64,000 bases of DNA from Sinotaia quadrata. Lineage: Eukaryota > Mollusca > Gastropoda > Architaenioglossa > Viviparidae. The notes under the pieces were generated by a model that did not search any database, was not told where the DNA came from, and saw only the letters and a list, made by a program, of their open reading frames with translations. The position numbers were made by a program, and so were the translations under genes. Every line of letters starts with the position of its first letter. The first letter of the stretch is position 1. The DNA lies in NCBI GenBank assembly GCA_028829895.1, contig CM054179.1:105053875-105117874 (forward strand). Reading direction: 5' to 3'. Positions 47,437 to 59,580 of this stretch are shown one piece after another.

Positions 47437-50375
47437 CTAATGAATGCATGAAGAGAATGCAGTTATTAGTAACAATGATATCCAGACAATGGAATGTGTT
47501 AGCCTATGAGTATGAATGCACGAGACACGAATCAGAGCATAAAAGAGATATGCATAGCCGTTTAATATATTCATTCATATATGCATTTCGTTCATTGAAT
47601 TGTTTGCCTGATGTTTTAAATAGCATATTTCACATGTGTCATTACTATTAATAACTACTGTGTTTTGTGAATGGTATTTATTCTACAGTATATTGTTTCT
47701 TTATATGCCCAGAACGTGTTTTATAAAATCAAATTTCATTGTCACATATTGCTATGTAGATAAGCATTCAGTTGCCTCGATATCAATTTTCCAAAAAACA
47801 GTCGAGGAGTGTGTAAATTCAAACAAGAAAAATTTAGTAGAAATATTTTAAGCAACGGGTAAATCCGCTGTGTGTAACGCGGGCACGAAATTAAAATGTC
47901 AAAGATAAGCAATGTTTTATTTAATAATGTATCGTAATTTAAATGGCACTAGCTATTTCCCTTACATACTTGCAATACCGCAATTTACATACTAGCATTC
48001 CCGCAAATTACATACTTGCATTCCCGCGTGATTGTTGTGTAGAAGCGGATCCAGACCATACTTCAACTAATCTTCGAAAGTTTAAAATCGGCGACATTTT
48101 TCAGTTGTTGAAACGTTTTGTAATCCTATGCGTTATTTAACATTACAGTAAACATAGGCTATATTGTCTTTAACTAGAATATAATGTGCAAAGAGAGTCG
48201 GTTTTTTTTTTTGTTCAGTCATACACACACTTTAGAAAATGAAAATCAACTTGACTTACCCACAACACAGCTGCTCGTGTTTGTTTTTTTTAAAATAGGC
48301 GCCAAAACACTATCATTGGCTGAATGTGCCTGCATTGGATAATGCATCTAACGTGCGCCTCTAGGTACGCTACCCTGAACTGTTCCAAGAATTCTGTAAG
48401 CTATCTCTCCAGACCAAAGCCTGATCCAACTTCTGCCATATGGTTCTCTGGAATGGAGATTCATTTAACCAATTTCCAGCAACCTTGTTGCCAGCAAGTG
48501 CAACAAATAGTTTTGGACAAACATGTACCAACATACTCAAGTAGAGTGCAGTAGTCCACTGCAGTCTGAAGTGGATAACGAAAAAATGTGCACTCTTCTC
48601 TGTTAAAGTCAAATCAATTGTCATCAGGTAATATTCAGGTCTAAAATGTTCTAAAATCCCATATCTCCACAAGCATTCTCAAACGTACATTCCTGTAATA
48701 AAATTCCTTAGCCCAATTCACACTCGTGAGCAAAAATTATTTATAATTATAGTAAAATTCACTACTAACATTTTCATAGGGACAATGTCATATGTTCAAC
48801 AATGCAATATATAAAAATCCTCTCTAATTACAAGTCATGGAATATCAGTTCAAATACAAAAACATTTCTAAATTTAATTGCAAAAGTCAACAATCCAAAT
48901 ACCTTAAATCATATCTGAGTCAACTGAAAAACCATAAATCAATAGTTCAAAATGCAATAAAATATTTCTCAGTACACTCTTTCTTTATTATTTTTATATT
49001 TTGATTAATATAAACTACATTATTCATTTTCATGACATATAAGCAATGCATTCCATGTTAAATGAAAGTGGTACACTTTATTTTATGTAATAGCAGTCAG
49101 CTTGCATTCAACTGAAGAATATTAGGTGAGTTTTTAGTATGTTTGTTTGCATCAGTGATAATGAATCTTGAATCAAAATTACCGTTAAAAGCGGTTGTGG
49201 GGTTTGGTTTTTTTTGCCTGCTTCAGCGTTGTTGGAATTAATTTTTGTACTGGCTTCAATTCTTAATTTTACTAATTGAAAAGTCCCCACCCACCCACTT
49301 CTTCTTTTTATCTCTCACACTCAAGTCTGACTAGTTCATTTCTTTCTTGTTCTTGAACATGCTTATAGATGTCTTTACCCTTGAGCTTGAACAAATCACT
49401 AGCTTCATCTATGTACTTTCTTTTTAACTTCATCAAGTTCGGTTTGCTCCATTTCTTGATTCAGAGTACTACTGCTATAACCCTTTTGTAATGATGTCAG
49501 TGTTTACAATACCCTCTAACCAAATTCAATTTTTACGCAAAGAACTATTAATAGCACAATATTAAAGTGTGTAAGACACTACCCACTTCTCTTAACACCC
49601 AATCGGCCATGCATTCAAAGCATTTTCTAAAACTTTTGAATACATGCATAAACCTCTTTCTAAACGGTTTCATACATACATAATTTTTTAAATCATCTCT
49701 TACAGAGTATGAACATGTTATTGTAATAAAAATATATAAACATACATGCAAATAAAATAGTAAGGAAGAACAAATGGGGTGTGACTTCAATGTGCAAAAT
49801 TTGCTAACATTCAAAGCCAAACAAAATAGTTCGTGCTCACATTCACATCACCTAGCTTTCTTTCCTTACGATACACACTTCTTTTATCTAGACATACACT
49901 TTGGGAATGTTTATTTTAAACAATTCCGGCCGAGTGCCCATTAATATGTCATGAGGTACCTTTGAGTGACCATATAATAATGTATTATTACAAATTTTGC
50001 TAGTTAAATGTATAATATATCGATAAAGTGCCGACACAAGATATGGACTCTGGGCAATATATCAGTAACTGTTACACTGATATGGTGATACATACATATT
50101 TACACAGAGAAACAAATAAAGTACAAGACGATACAATGCTATCAATAACAGTCCATGTTAAAGAAACAAAAAGAAGTTACGTCACACTAACAGATGTGCA
50201 AGAGGTAGATTGACAAACATTTATCAAAAGAAAAGTTTTTATTATAAAAAATAGATCAATACAAAATACTTTCTTAATACATCACTAAATAATCACCACA
50301 GACCCTTATACTGTCTATTTTTCAGATACTGAGAGTGTTTTTCTTTTTTTAGATTTGAGAATCAAAGTTCAAGTC

Positions 50376-50453
50376 TCATGCAATGACGTCAGCATTTTCA
50401 AAACTCTTGGTGACGTCATAATGCACCACGACTCTCGGAACTGTATTCTCATC
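50376..50453 (-). CDS. Possible small terminal exon (unassigned)
   Basis: After TTTATGAG on the minus strand a 26-codon open frame (DENTVPRVVVHYDVTKSFEN...) runs to TGA at 50378-50376. It reads like a receptor tail and has a strong amino-acid bias, but the acceptor lacks a good pyrimidine tract. Its phase 0 start does not fit the phase 1 exons of receptor A. It may belong to an unseen gene or be chance. The same bases contain two TGACGTCA palindromes. Confidence 0.22.
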   Translation of the reverse strand, partial: DENTVPRVVVHYDVTKSFENADVIA

Positions 50454-50947
50454 CTCATAAATTCAGAACATCAGCATGTAAAGGCAAGAAGTCGAAAGAA
50501 AACAAAACACCTAAAACATAGTTAGTTATGGATCCTAAGTATACTGCAGTTTACCATACAATAAAAGCTTATTTAAATCGGGATCTTTGCAAACTAAGAA
50601 GAATTAAACTTATCTATAATAATGAAGCGACTTCCTCTTTGTAAATTAAAAAATATCCTAGAACTAATTAATACTCATGATTTTCTGACAATCTCCTGTA
50701 CACATTCTGTCAACACGTCACCTATGCATAAAGCGGGTTCACAATTACATAAGTCTCTAAAGAAGCCTTTCTCAACCTTTATTACCCTGGAGGAACCTTT
50801 GAAATAATTTTCAGGTTTGCATAAAAATTATTATATCTATGATGCTTTTTTTTTTTTCAAACACGATCTCCTGGAGAACCCCTAAACTTCGGTTGAGAAA
50901 CCCTAGTCATGCACGAGACGTGAAAGTAATCCGTTAATCTAGCTGTA

Positions 50948-51166
50948 TGTACCCGTTCATATAATTATGGCAAGCGATTTTTTTGTATGCTACGCATCAG
51001 CCCTATGTACCCGTTCATATATGCCTTATATGGCAAGCGATTTAATGTAGCTTCTCATTGCTACGCAACAGCCCTATGTACCCGTTCATATATGGCAAGC
51101 GATTTAATGTAGCTTCTCATTGCTACGCAACAGCCCTATGTACCCGTTCATATATGGCAAGCGATT
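50948..51166. repeat. About 62-bp minisatellite, 3 copies
   Basis: Units contain CCCTATGTACCCGTTCATAT, ATGGCAAGCGATTTAATGTA and GCTTCTCATTGCTACGCAAC. Confidence 0.93.
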
Positions 51167-51390
51167 CAAACAATAGCAGTATTCGCACTACTCTTGATCT
51201 ACCTCTTCTCACAGTCGAAACAACCTTTTTTTTTTTTAACATCCTTCTGCCTATCATAGACTTACATGCACTTTACAAATAACTTTATCATAACATTCTA
51301 AATCAGAGAAATTGCAAATAAAATATCATCATAAAATTAAGAATTTAAAAATTGAAAATTTATATTAAAAGATGTGAGAAAATTTCGATG

Positions 51391-51393
<3 letters not shown>

Positions 51394-51452
<59 letters not shown>
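51394..51452. repeat. CA dinucleotide microsatellite
   Basis: A pure CA run just beyond the stop codon of receptor A, so it lies in or near its 3' UTR. Confidence 0.97.
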
Positions 51453-51456
<4 letters not shown>

Positions 51457-51527
51457 CGTAGAAAAATGGGATACAAAATTAGTTATAAATTGCGTCCCCT
51501 ATGGATTTTCCTTTGAGGAGTTTGCGG

Positions 51528-51676
51528 CTACTCAGTGGTCTCGCTGTAAGTCACATCGGAATTGTAAAAGATGTGACTGGAACCCAAATTTTCGCATATT
51601 TCTTGGAGTTTCTTATCTATATTATCCCATGGTTCCTGGTAATAGACACTGGATGCAACTGCAAGCTTGTCGTCAT
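51528..51676 (-). CDS. Receptor A terminal exon: distal cytoplasmic tail
   Basis: On the minus strand CTGTTTCAG at 51682-51677 is followed by a 149-bp open exon. It completes Asp with the preceding exon's G and ends at TAG 51530-51528. It encodes DDKLAVASSVYYQEPWDNID, then KKLQEICENLGSSHIFYNSD and VTYSETTE. Four tyrosines (VYYQEP, FYNSD, TYSET) are candidate phosphorylation sites, but none has I/L/V at +3, so there is no canonical ITIM or ITAM. The acidic, tyrosine-containing tail suggests signalling (inference). A GATA microsatellite abuts the acceptor. Confidence 0.8.
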
Positions 51677-51681
51677 CTGAA

Positions 51682-51845
<164 letters not shown>

Positions 51846-51966
51846 ATATGTTGAATAATTCCGTTAAGCTCAAATGCTTAAAATCAAATCCGTTAAGCTC
51901 AAATGTTTAAAATCATTTCAGTTTAGCAGGAGAAAGAAACCAAACATATCTTGAGTCTTAACTGAC

Positions 51967-52095
51967 CTCTTCCCACAGATGGATGACTGTCCAAAGCAGA
52001 CCTCTCGTATTGCATAACTCGGGTACTTCCAGGTACCACGGGTGGCGGGCAATCTGGGGGAGTCGTATTGTTACTAAGAATAGAACTGAAGTCAA
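51967..52095 (-). CDS. Receptor A: proximal cytoplasmic exon (proline-rich)
   Basis: On the minus strand the acceptor TGCACTTCCTCGACAG (ending 52096) is followed by a 129-bp phase 1-1 exon ending AAGAG|GTCAGT (51967/51966). With the G of the transmembrane exon it encodes Val plus 42 residues: DFSSILSNNT, TPPDCPPPVVPGS, TRVMQYERSALDSHPSVGR. The proline cluster could bind SH3 or WW domains, and the tyrosine in MQYERS is a possible phosphosite (inference). The frame is fully open and joins in phase with both neighbours. The opposite strand also shows an exon-like segment (see findings). Confidence 0.78.
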
Positions 52096-53086
52096 CTGTC
52101 GAGGAAGTGCACAGGTGAGTTGTTTTTATGTGTTCTATTGCTTTCTCTTTCTTCTTCCTGAAATTGTTTTCTTGGGGGAGAGGGTCGCAGGTAATGGAGT
52201 AGTAGCCCTCCTTCCTAAGTTTGTCTGCAAAACAGTCGTATCCATGGAGATATCAAAGAGGTGCATTAATTGGTTGCTAGCAATTACATTAATAAAACAA
52301 AACGTAATTACGCAATGAAAACATAATTATTGTCGCCACCCACCCTCCCTTCTCCGACAGGAGGGGAGAGGGATGATGGCTTGCCGGCTCCACGTAGGAC
52401 TTGCATAAAGAGAATGACAAATCCACACACAGAATACCAAGATGTTTGTTTGGCTCGAATTTAATTCTGCGTGTAGGTTACGTATTGCCGACATGTTTGC
52501 ATGTGTGCTTGCATACGGGTAGGGGTGACGTGTAGACGGCACAGACGACACAACGTATAACAACGACAGCAACCATTCTTTCGAAACCATAGACAGGAGA
52601 AAGCCGCAATATCAGAATAGAGTTCAAATTTATTGGTCTATAGGTTTCCTCTCACACGTTGGTTAGTCAGTCAGCCATCCACACTCACACCCATGGGAAA
52701 GGGGGAAGAAAGAAGAAAGAAAAATGATAAATGATGAATTAAAATCAAAGAAATACAAAACTCAATTTCTTCATGCAGTACTTCTTCTAACATTGCTTAG
52801 GCATTTTACAACATAATAGAATAGTCATTATTTCAGAGTTCTGGCGCCACACATCAATGTTCAATAATAATACACAAAGTTCAAAACAATTGTCATTTAA
52901 CTTGCAAGTCTTTTCAATGGTTCCACCAATATCTCTTTCTATCAAGGTTTACTTCTAATTTTAGGTTTTAATGCTTAATTAAGATTCTAGTTTTAGTTTT
53001 AGGTTCTAGTTTATATTTATGTGCTACGTGCTCTGAGATTTCCCTAATTAGTTAGAATTTTCTTTTACTCACATAGGTATTGTCAC

Positions 53087-53515
53087 GTTCTCCTTGTTCT
53101 CTGCTCATATAATTCGTTACTCTCTCTTGTTCTCTGCTCGTATGGTTCGTTACTTTCTCTTGTGCTGGGCTCACATCGTTATCGGCTCTTTCTCCATGTG
53201 CTGGGCTCACATCGTTACACTTTCTTCTTGTGCTGGGGGGGTTTTGATGATACAACAAAAACATCGTCGACGTCTCGACCTGGCCGCTCTCACTGTTACG
53301 ACGGCTGCTACACGCTCCCGTGCGCTTCTCTAGTTAGGCCTAATTTCTCAACTCTCCTTGCGTTCTCTCTTCCCTCTTCTTCTCTTCAATTTCTGCCCAT
53401 TTCATCTCATCTCTTAACTTCGTTTCTCATCTCTTCTCTTCATCATAACTTCGTTTCTCATCTTCTCTTCTCTTAACTTCGTTTCTCATCTTCTCTTCTC
53501 TTCTTTACAACGGCC
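53087..53515. repeat. Two degenerate tandem repeats
   Basis: 53087-53230: TTGTTCTCTGCTCATAT/GTGCTGGGCTCACATCGTTA units of about 30-40 bp. 53395-53515: AACTTCGTTTCTCATC(TTCTCTTCTCTT) units. Confidence 0.8.
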
Positions 53516-56500
53516 AACCTTTGCCGTTCTCGGCGGTATGCCTCATGCATGACCGCTACTGCTTCCAACGATAGGTACTACCACTATGTAACATCTCGTT
53601 CTGTAACATCTCCCAGCGCCGTGACATTAAACTTCCACCAGGAATTTGCCTTCTGCCTGGAAAATAATCGATCACCCGCGGTCTTTGACAGAGTCTTTGA
53701 AAACCTGAGATGGCTATCTGATTTGATTTGGCCCATCTAAAAACTGCAGCGGTCATTACGACGCGCTCATACGCAGTCCAGGTAGACATTTGTCACACTG
53801 TTACAGTGTCCAAGAATCCTCCTTCTGTTTTGCCTTCAGAATCGTAGAGTCTTCTTGATCCATAAAGCAGGGAGAAACTCAGAGGTGACCTTCACCCCTG
53901 TACAACACGCTACATTTTCCACGTTTCTCTTCCACGTTTCTCATCCGCTCATGGTTCCCTCTCCTCTTTTATACAGAAAGTTCTTGCACATCCTTTTCTC
54001 TGAGTTGACTGGTACACCCCCCTCCTTCCAGCACGCCATCCCCCATCCAACACTGCCCATTTACAACCAGCACGGCACTGTAAGTGCTGACGCATATTCT
54101 CTGCCCACCCTGGCTACCTCTGGCGTCCAGTTCTATCAGTGCCAAAGTATCAAGTTCCCAGTTGACACTGTGATTTACTTATCCTTTTGGCCTATCTTAA
54201 CTAACTTCTCAGAGCACACACTAAAATCCCAGAGCATTTTTATTTTAAAACTACAGTTACTGGCAACTCATGGCCACCTGGCAAGTCATACATTAACTCA
54301 CATGGTTGTACACTCAAACCAACCTTTTAACTTAGTAATACTAATATTAACTTTCCAATAACTCAACTTCTATTTCACTAAGTACTTTCACAAAACAATA
54401 GTAATTACACAATAGCAATATCAACTTAAACTACCAAACATTTATAGTGGTGATTCTTACAATGATGTTTACATTTCCAAAAACTTAGTCTGCCTCCGTC
54501 ACGGACATAATTGGCGTCCTAGCACCTTCTCACGAACTTGGTACACTGGCCTGCCTTGTACTTCTACTCTGACACAAATTTATGGGCGTGGGTTCCTGGT
54601 CAGCCAGCAAGTTAATTATCGTTTTCCTATTCTCCGGCAGGAAATTAAAGTTAATGTTTAGACAAAGTGGTCATTTTCACCCTGTCCCTCTTTTAATTAA
54701 CTTAGCAGTTTCGTTCATAGTTTAAAGTTAGAAGTTACTTAGAGGGAGAGAAAAAAAAATTATTAATATTTCTTGATTTTCGTGACAATTATAAAATCAT
54801 TGATTTGTGAAATGAAAATGAATTGTTTGAAAGCAAAAGAAAAAATTAAGCTAAAGTGTAAAACTACAAGCAATTATATAATATACTAACTTTAGAATTT
54901 AAATTATTGCATGTATCAATTAAGTAATGATTTGCAACAGAACTATTTGACGGAGATAGAGTGGGTGGGTAGTAACTGCCTTATTTTTTGTTTATTACAA
55001 AATGTTTTGAAATAGCTTCTCGTCGTTCAAGTTAAAAGCTCGAGCTAAAATTACTTTTAGTGTTTAGAATTTGTGAGTGATAAAAGATGCCTTACCATTA
55101 AATACTCCATTTACATTGAAGATAGGGAATTTGCAAGCAAAAAAAAAGAGAAACTGTATCTGTGGAGTCAGACACATTTACTGATGCATATAAACAAGAT
55201 GCAGTGAATCATCACAACTGCCACACTCTAGGATAGAAACTTCTCAAATCCACCACATGTGTACAAAGAAGAATGGAAAAACGGCTTGCTCTTTTCATAA
55301 GCTAACGATCGCCTTTACATGTTACATCAAAATCAAAATGATTAGCATATAGAACTTTCTTCAACTGTGTGAAAACGTGGGGTTATATAACCTTCCTTCA
55401 AGGTTCTATGAATAATTAATTTACAAATATTAATTATTATAACCCACTCTTTGACCTAGACAGTTTTGCAGTCTAGGAGACTAAAGTCAAGCCCTAGAAT
55501 CTACAATTAAGTTAATTGTCTTCCCCTTCTGGGTGTTACTCGTCCAGAGTGAAAATGCAATCTTCCTAATTAATATTAATTAGGTATTACAGCATTCTTA
55601 CTCTCACCCGCACACATTCCCACCAGTTTGAGGGATTATTTCCCAAAGTATGTATGACTGACTTTTAGATTTCTTATGTTTGGCAGCCCCTACCCACAAA
55701 CCTACATACTTCCTTTAGCAAGTGACTTAATCCAAAATGGAAAGAATATATCAACAATTGTATTAACTATATAAATTACTAAATAATTAATAAAATCATT
55801 TATACACTATTTACAAGCAGATCACAGATTATACACAAGTTCTTGATAATTGCAATTAAATCTCCTCAATTTAAATTGTTCAAAGTCTTTCAGTTCAAAA
55901 ACTTAATATTCAATCTCCACTAAACTTTAACACTACAATATTGGAAAAACAGAAGAAATAGAAAAATCATAGAAAGACGTTACAACATAAACTGAGAGCT
56001 GGACATTGTCTATGTGTTCGTTGATGTGGACTCATCATTGTAGCTGCCAGGTGCGAAGCAATACTGGTGCAGATAGGTGGCCACCAGTTTGTTAATGACG
56101 CACAAATGTTCGAACACATGTGAATCAAGCAGTCCTCACTCTCACAGTTCGATACAGTCACAGTTATTCTGTCACTGGGAGTTGCAGATAGATGCTGGTT
56201 ACATCACGGTATCCTCTGCTGTTCTTTCCTGACAGGTCTGGGAGTGCAGACCTCAAAATACAATGCTGTGCCCTCCAACATTGGTTCACAACCAATCAGA
56301 AGATGAACTCGTTACCCCAACTTGGTAAGTGACTTCGATGGTCCCTTGACTTCACAGCTGTATACCTCACAACTGTAGGGTCTTGGCAATCGCTATACAT
56401 ACTTAGCACAGTACTGGATAGTACTTGAGGACGGCAAAATACAATTGTCGCCAGAAAACTCAAACTTGAATCACCCTAGAACTCAAAGTTCAACAAGGCT

Positions 56501-57899
56501 TGAAAACCATAGCTCCACAGATAGCTTGACAATATAGCGTCAGTGCTAGCTCCTGTAGTTTCAACCTGCAGTTTCAGTACTTCAACTTGTAGTTTCAAAA
56601 CAGTAATTCAAAGCTGGTTTGAGGCACTGGAGAATAGATAAATGCACGTGTCAGCTCTCTCCTAACAACATTAATTTTTAATCTATTCTGTTGTTGTCTC
56701 TCTTATAACATTAATAGATATCTTGAATAGTTAATTTACAATATTAAACAAATATATACAACTGCCTCTTTTAGATTAACAGGCTTAACGTTATGGACTT
56801 TGATTTACAATCATTTCATCAGTAAGACAAAAATGTAAAAATACAAAAATGAATTGCAAATGTTTTTAACAAATAAATAAAATGACATTTACAAGAATAT
56901 TTTAACAACAAGAGTTTCGTTCCATCTGATCTCATAACTATCCAGACATACCTGATTTAGCCCTTTCTCCGACCAAACAGCAAACCATCAGGATCATAGT
57001 AAAATACGTAGTAAGGGTTCCAGATCGCACCCCAGTGTTTATATTAACAGCCCTATAAAGTCCTAGAAGCATCAGCCATGGGGCAAATAGTTATTTTCAT
57101 CCTCTAACTCGAGTCGCAGAAAATCGTGCAAACAAAAGGAGTTTGAGTTTTTTGTTAGCCAACAATAACTTCATTATACACAGTCAGTGGCATTTCCTAT
57201 AATACACATATGGGCCAGATATACGAGGGTTTTTAATCCTAGTTATGCAATAGCATCGCTTGCCCAATGAGTCTTTATTGTTAAGTATTAAAATCTGTGG
57301 CTGGGACAATCCTTACATTCAGAAATTGCATAATCACCAGTCTCGGCACAGATGATTATGTTGACAATCGTTTACGGATTTTCTTATTGACAAAAGTCAA
57401 ACGAATTTTGGTTTAAGTTGGAATTAATATAAAAATATTTAGAAAAAATTTATTTATTTAATTATTTGCGTTTATTTGCATTTTTTTGTCACAAACAGAT
57501 TAGTTTCTGACTCTACCCATTGGCTCTTTCATCAGTAATGATAATATATGTTTTGTTCCACTAAACTCAAATTTATATATATTACTTTCACACAAGTTAT
57601 ATTTACACTTCTCTTAAACATTCTTATAAAATTTATATAACTTAATTATAACATAAGAAACAGATTAACTAACAACTAGAAAATAAAACATCAAAATTCT
57701 CAAATTCTGACAAAAGAAGGAATCATTAATTCGATTCATTCCACAAACTTGTGTATCCGTCCTATTTACCTTGATAATTAATCGTTAGTTATATTTGTTT
57801 GCCAATTTACATTTGTTGAATTTTGCTAATCATGACACTAGTTGTGGTTTGTCTTAGCCGATTAATACCAGTATAAGCTGAATAACTGGATAGTGTTCA

Positions 57900-58140
57900 A
57901 AGGGAGACAAGTCAAATGTTTAGCAAAGAGAATACAAAGAAAGTAATATTCAGAGAGAGAGAGAGACAAGTCAAATGTTTAGCAAAGAGAATACAAAGAA
58001 AGTAATATTCAGAGAGAGAGAGAGAGACAAGTCAAATGTTTAGCAAAGAGAATACAAAGAAAGTAATATTCAGAGAGAGAGAGAGAGACAAGTCAAATGT
58101 TTAGCAAAGAGAATACAAAGAAAGTGATATTCAAAGGGAA
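57900..58140. repeat. About 59-bp minisatellite, 4 copies, with GA tracts
   Basis: Units start GACAAGTCAAATGTTTAGCA, end AAAGTAATATTCA and are separated by GAGA runs of different length. Confidence 0.95.
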
Positions 58141-58690
58141 CAAGGTTTCAAAGTTTAACGAAGAATTTTTTTTTTTTAAAACAGTGTTCAATGAACAAGG
58201 TTTTAAGTTATTCGAAACGGGGTACAACTGAACAATGTTCAAACTACAAAGGTACCGCGTCATAAGAAGAAATAAGGTTAAATTTAATCAAGGTATGTAT
58301 AGGCACAAACGTTGTAATTAATTTCACAAGTAATACTATATAAGTTAAATAGCAAGAATAATAATTTTAGTAGTGTGTATTTAAGTCGTCACTGGTAGCT
58401 TATAACCATGGCCACTGCACGATCGATAGATATTGACTGAGTAGAATATCTACGTGTTAAACCTATAAACTAACAAAGCTAGTTTAACCTCTTCACTGCC
58501 ATTATCACTGACATTTCTCTACTGTCTTAATTGATCAATAGTAGCTGGTTTAAATTCAAGGTTATACTAACAAAAAGGAGGCAATACATTATCAGCATTA
58601 AGGAAGTTACACAAACATACACGTTTGTAGGTGTACATAAAAATAAACAAACATACACGTTTGTAGGTGTACAGAAAAAACACAACAAAC

Positions 58691-58783
58691 CTTGGCACCT
58701 ACGTAGCAGACAACCGAGGACAACACTGATGGCAGCAAAGATGAACATCAGGACCGAACTAGCGATGAAAAGCTTCCAGAATG
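58691..58783 (-). CDS. Receptor A: transmembrane exon
   Basis: On the minus strand this 93-bp phase 1-1 exon encodes FWKLFIASSVLMFIFAAISV followed by VLGCLLRRCQ. That is a hydrophobic membrane span followed by Arg-Arg-Cys, the usual cytoplasmic stop-transfer. The donor is CAAG|GTTTGT (58691/58690). The acceptor chosen (ATGATAG|CATTC, 58784) is the only AG that keeps phase 1 with the upstream microexon. It has a branch-point-like ATACTGAAT but a poor pyrimidine tract. An alternative start near 58824 would need a different phase. Gene direction and downstream phase are well supported; the 5' boundary is less so. Confidence 0.7.
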
Positions 58784-58909
58784 CTATCATGACATTATTC
58801 AGTATTTTGTTAAACACGCACTTTAATAAAGATAATAAATGATTAATAATTCTACTAAAATCTTAAATATACAAAAACTAAATTATTGAACTATTTGTAT
58901 AGTAGCACT

Positions 58910-58910
<1 letters not shown>

Positions 58911-59000
<90 letters not shown>

Positions 59001-59025
59001 GTAGATAGATAGATAGAAAGATAAA
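58911..59025. repeat. Compound TA / GA / GATA microsatellite
   Basis: A TA run (58911-58944) passes into a GA run (58945-58997) and then into imperfect GATA units, in the intron about 130 bp upstream (minus strand) of the transmembrane exon. Confidence 0.97.
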
Positions 59026-59193
59026 TAAACAGATATTGCTATATAATGCAACGAATAATATTAATGTGAGGTCAGATACACACAGTCTTAAATTAATATG
59101 AATTATTATCATATTTGCTAATATTTACTTTAAAAGTAAATTTGCTCTCTTCTAAAACTGAAATTCAATACATCTGAACTCCCATGTACTCAC

Positions 59194-59226
59194 CATCTAT
59201 GGTCCACACTGGAATGCAACTTAAAT
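59194..59226 (-). CDS. Receptor A: 33-bp microexon, juxtamembrane
   Basis: On the minus strand TTTTGCAG is followed by 33 bp and GATG|GTGAGT. It is phase 1-1 and encodes Asp (with the upstream G) plus LSCIPVWTID, immediately before the membrane span. Both splice sites are near consensus, and the phase agrees with the exons on both sides. The single cysteine next to the membrane could mediate dimerisation (inference). Confidence 0.6.
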
Positions 59227-59404
59227 CTGCAAAACATTTAATTTTTATAAAAGTCAAAAACTTTTTAATATTTAAAAGAAATTACTTTTTAGAAAATGGT
59301 TTAACAGCAAATTCAACCATTAATCAATTTAATTGATTTTATTGATAATTAAAATTTAAATGGTGCATCTAACTGAATAAACTGAAAATGATTACAGTTA
59401 TTTT

Positions 59405-59580
59405 GTTGATGCGTTTTTACTCAGAAAAGTGGAAGTAAATATTGACATGACGTTTTTACTCAGAAAACTGGAAGTAAATATCGACATGACGTTTTTACTC
59501 AGAAAACTGGAAGTAAATATTGACATGACGTTTATACTCAGAAAACTGGAAGTAAATATTGACATGACGTTTTTAAGTGA
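59405..59580. repeat. 45-bp minisatellite, 4 copies
   Basis: Units contain ACGTTTTTACTCAGAAAACT followed by GGAAGTAAATATTGACATG. Confidence 0.95.

Larger units (their letters stand above)
46764..48061. mobile_element. Foldback-like inverted repeat (arms 312 and 174 bp)
   Basis: The left arm (46764-47075) starts GTATGGTTTGGATCCGCTTC and ends CTTATCTTTGACATTTTAAT. The right arm (47888-48061) is its reverse complement, ending GCGGATCCAGACCATAC. The left arm is lengthened by a 21-bp minisatellite (AATGCAAGTATGTAAATAGC type, about 10 units, 46795-47010), while the right arm has about three units. The 812-bp spacer contains the 3' LTR of the Ty3-like element. Long repeat-containing inverted arms are the hallmark of foldback elements. 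No transposase is visible. Confidence 0.7.
48062..51527. other. Intergenic DNA between receptor A and receptor B
   Basis: The part from about 48350 to 49000 shows blocks related to R1 (for example GTTAAAGTCAAATCAA and CAGTACACTCTTTCTTTATT against 27.3 and 27.7 kb), so it is a diverged R1 fragment. The rest is AT-rich. A possible small minus-strand exon at 50376-50453, a 62-bp minisatellite and a CA microsatellite are listed separately. Confidence 0.45.
52096..58690 (-). other. Receptor A intron between transmembrane and cytoplasmic exons
   Basis: A 6.6-kb intron. It holds a GC-richer block (about 52330-54700) with small repeats and a 168-codon plus-strand frame (53855-54361) that has no recognisable domain. 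An R1-like fragment lies at about 55250-55390 (CAAAATGATTAGCATATAGA against 27.76 kb), and a minisatellite at 57.9-58.14 kb. The stretch 55440-57200 contains only unclassified sequence. Confidence 0.5.

Noticed and set aside
53855..54361. 168-codon plus-strand frame
   Set aside because: No recognisable domain, no splice or promoter context, and it lies antisense in a receptor A intron within repeat-rich DNA. Kept only as a remark.
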